Assembly (NCBI GenBank): GCA_021372865.1
Contig: JAJFTO010000015.1
Coordinates: 28,884-92,883 of the forward strand
Direction: 5' to 3'
Source: Porphyromonadaceae bacterium
GTDB taxonomy: Bacteria > Bacteroidota > Bacteroidia > Bacteroidales > Dysgonomonadaceae
Length of the DNA: 64,000 nt
This document shows, piece by piece, positions 62,335 through 64,000 of the stretch (position 1 is the stretch's first letter; each line of letters starts with the position of its first letter). Position numbers and translations under genes: made by a program. Under the pieces are notes generated by a model. It was not told where the DNA came from. It did not search any database and was given only the letters and a program-made list of their open reading frames with translations.

Positions 62335-63833
62335 ATGCAACTTTCAATTTCCGAGTTCAAGATGCACTTCGAGGCAAAACCGGATGAGAATAACCGGTGG
62401 GTTGTTCTTTCAAAAATAGTACCCTGGGAAGAGTTCGCCCGGCTTTACTACAAGAACTTCAAAAGCAACCGGGGTACACCCACCAAGGATGCCCGGCTTT
62501 TTCTTGGAGTGATCATCATCAAGCACATCATGAAGACTGACGACCGTGGAGTGATCGAGATGATCCGGGAGAACCCCTACATGCAGTATTTTCTCGGGCT
62601 CGAGGCCTTCACCTATGAACAGGTGATGACACCGTCACTGCTGGTCTCCATTCGAAAGCGAATCGACCTGGATGTCTTTGAATCATTGACGGATGATCTG
62701 ATAAGAAAAGGGTTGAAGCTGAAATTCGGTGCAAAACCGGAAGAGTCTGACACGGTAACGAAGGATGATGATGAAGAAGATGATAATGATGATGATGACG
62801 ATCCCGATCCGCATCCCGGGAACCAGGGGAAGCTTCAATTGGACGCAACAGTTTGTGATGCGGATATCAAGTACCCCACCGACCTGGACCTGTTAAACGG
62901 GAGCCGTCAAAAGGCGGAAGAACTGATTGATGAACTGTTTTTGAAGCTGGGAGTTCAGGATAAAGCCCGCACCTACAGGAGAGTTGCCCGCAAGGAGTTT
63001 CTGAATGTGTCGAAAATGAAGAGAAAACCTGCCAACGTGTTAAGATAGGCGATACGAAAGCAGATCAACTACCTGAAACGGGATGTGCTGATTATTAACA
63101 GGATGTTGGACACCATAAAGGATGAACCGATTCCTTTCGAGAGGCGGCAACAAAAATATTTTTTTGTCATCCAGCATCTGCTGGGACAACAGGAGACAAT
63201 GTACAGGAAGAAGAGCCATCAAGTAGAAGATCCATCGTGAACATTCATCAGCCTCATGTACGTCCCATCGTGCGTGGCAAGGCCAAGGCCAGGACGGAGT
63301 TCGGGGCGAAGATCAACATCAGCCTGTTGGATGGCTATGCAAGGGTGGATCATTTTGACTGGGATGCCTTCAACGAGGGACAGGATCTTCCGTCACAGGT
63401 TGAGCGCTTCAGGAAGTTGACCGGGAAGTATCCGGAGCTGGTTCAGGTGGACAAGATATATCTTACCCGGGAGAACAGGCGGTTTTTAAGAGAGAAAGGA
63501 ATCCGGTACACCAGGGAGCCACCGGAACGAAAACCGGTAAAAGAGATCGGGAGCGGATACCGGAAACGTAAAGAGCGACGGGAAGCGGCAGAACGCAACC
63601 AGGTTGAAGGGAAGTTTGGTCAGGGCAAGCGAGGATATGGTTTGAATGATATCCGAGCCAGACTATCCTCGACATCAAACAGTTGGATAGGAGCTATCAT
63701 TTTTGTGATGAACCTGATCCGGCACATGAGGGATATTTCCTTGCCTAATCTTTTCTCGTTACTACTGAAGATGATGAAAGCGAGAAATATAAACAATTAT
63801 CCACTCAGACCACAAATGAAATTGTGTGCCTGA
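62335..63833 (+). pseudogene. IS1182-like transposase, broken by a stop and a frameshift
   Basis: Starts at ATG 62335 (QLSISEFKMHFEAKP) and runs to an in-frame TAG at 63046-63048. The same frame continues as IRKQINYLKRDVLIINRML and on to VEDPS, then TGA at 63238-63240. The sequence resumes in another frame at 63237 with NIHQPHVRPIVRGKAKA, consistent with a one-base deletion near 63230. The C-terminal half includes ERNQVEGKFGQGKRGYGLN, the conserved E region. An acidic stretch (DDDEEDDNDDDDD) near residue 145 is unusual. Inverted repeats were not identified. Confidence 0.82.
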
Positions 63834-63919
63834 TTGGGATTTAATAAGCAGACCCTAAGTAGTCGGCCCTTAAAAAGCATTCAATCGTCTATAATACAGT
63901 AAAATAGTTGATATTTTTC

Positions 63920-63950
63920 TTGGTTAATTTTGCAAGTTTTCGTATATTTG
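63920..63950 (+). promoter_or_regulatory. Promoter near the window end
   Basis: TTG at 63920-63922 and TATATTTG at 63943-63950, spacing 20, 23 bases before an ATG at 63974. Confidence 0.55.
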
Positions 63951-63973
63951 AGATATAAATCTTGCAGAAAATT

Positions 63974-64000
63974 ATGCTGGCAAAACAACAAGATCGCTCA
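63974..64000 (+). CDS. Start of an unidentified gene (cut by window edge)
   Basis: Nine codons (MLAKQQDRS) after a good promoter. Too short to identify. Confidence 0.35.

Overview
The window looks like a chromosome segment of a Bacteroidota (Bacteroidales) bacterium, probably near Dysgonomonadaceae such as Proteiniphilum or Petrimonas; that family-level placement is inference. The basis is a gliding-type lipoprotein GldH next to a RicT/PSP1 protein and holB, a four-subunit 2-oxoacid:ferredoxin oxidoreductase, Wza/Wzz-type export genes, and many Bacteroidota promoters of the form TTG-N(18-20)-TAnnTTTG. Shine-Dalgarno sites are mostly weak.

Layout. 1-10.9 kb is core: rseP (cut by the window edge), metF-holB-ricT-gldH, a DUF2520 protein, the oxidoreductase operon (with a small two-helix membrane protein not usually listed) and a DEAD-box helicase. 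A tRNA-Ser at 11.2 kb is followed by a HipA-type remnant and an AAA ATPase. 13.3-30.0 kb is core again: a winged-helix DNA-repair-like protein, a methyltransferase behind a structured leader, dinB, an acyltransferase, an ABC-F ATPase, rhlE, a cold-shock protein, hisS, a PhoH protein, an M3 peptidase, an RRM protein, tsaB, pdxH and lolD. An S9 peptidase follows. A tRNA-Asp at 32.4 kb is followed by broken RecG-like, AAA and Fic genes and one intact AAA/DUF4143 gene. 35.3-42.2 kb holds secreted enzymes: an S8 protease, an alginate-lyase/beta-helix protein and a GH38 alpha-mannosidase.

42.3-62.2 kb is a surface-polysaccharide region. It has a truncated, mutated sugar-nucleotide dehydrogenase, an IS4-family element with a 9-bp target duplication, a wecB remnant, then wecC, wecB, a Wza-like exporter and a Wzz-like protein. 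After 1.1 kb of decayed DNA comes an A+T-rich 12-gene run (52.2-62.2 kb). This run has pseC, pseF, pseG and pseI for pseudaminic-type nonulosonic acid and, embedded in it, a complete-looking mini fatty-acid module: MaoC-like hot-dog protein, KASIII, acyl carrier protein and a ketoreductase, together with a hexapeptide acyltransferase and an ATP-grasp ligase. A broken IS1182-like transposase closes the region.

The most interesting points are the nonulosonic acid/acyl-building cluster, which I infer makes a short (3-hydroxy)acyl group for an unusual sugar; a ~85-nt leader-like repeat with a GGTAG core upstream of wecC and again after wzz, resembling an operon-polarity-suppressor site; the structured leader with a micro-ORF before the methyltransferase; and an exact 24 x 7-bp repeat array.
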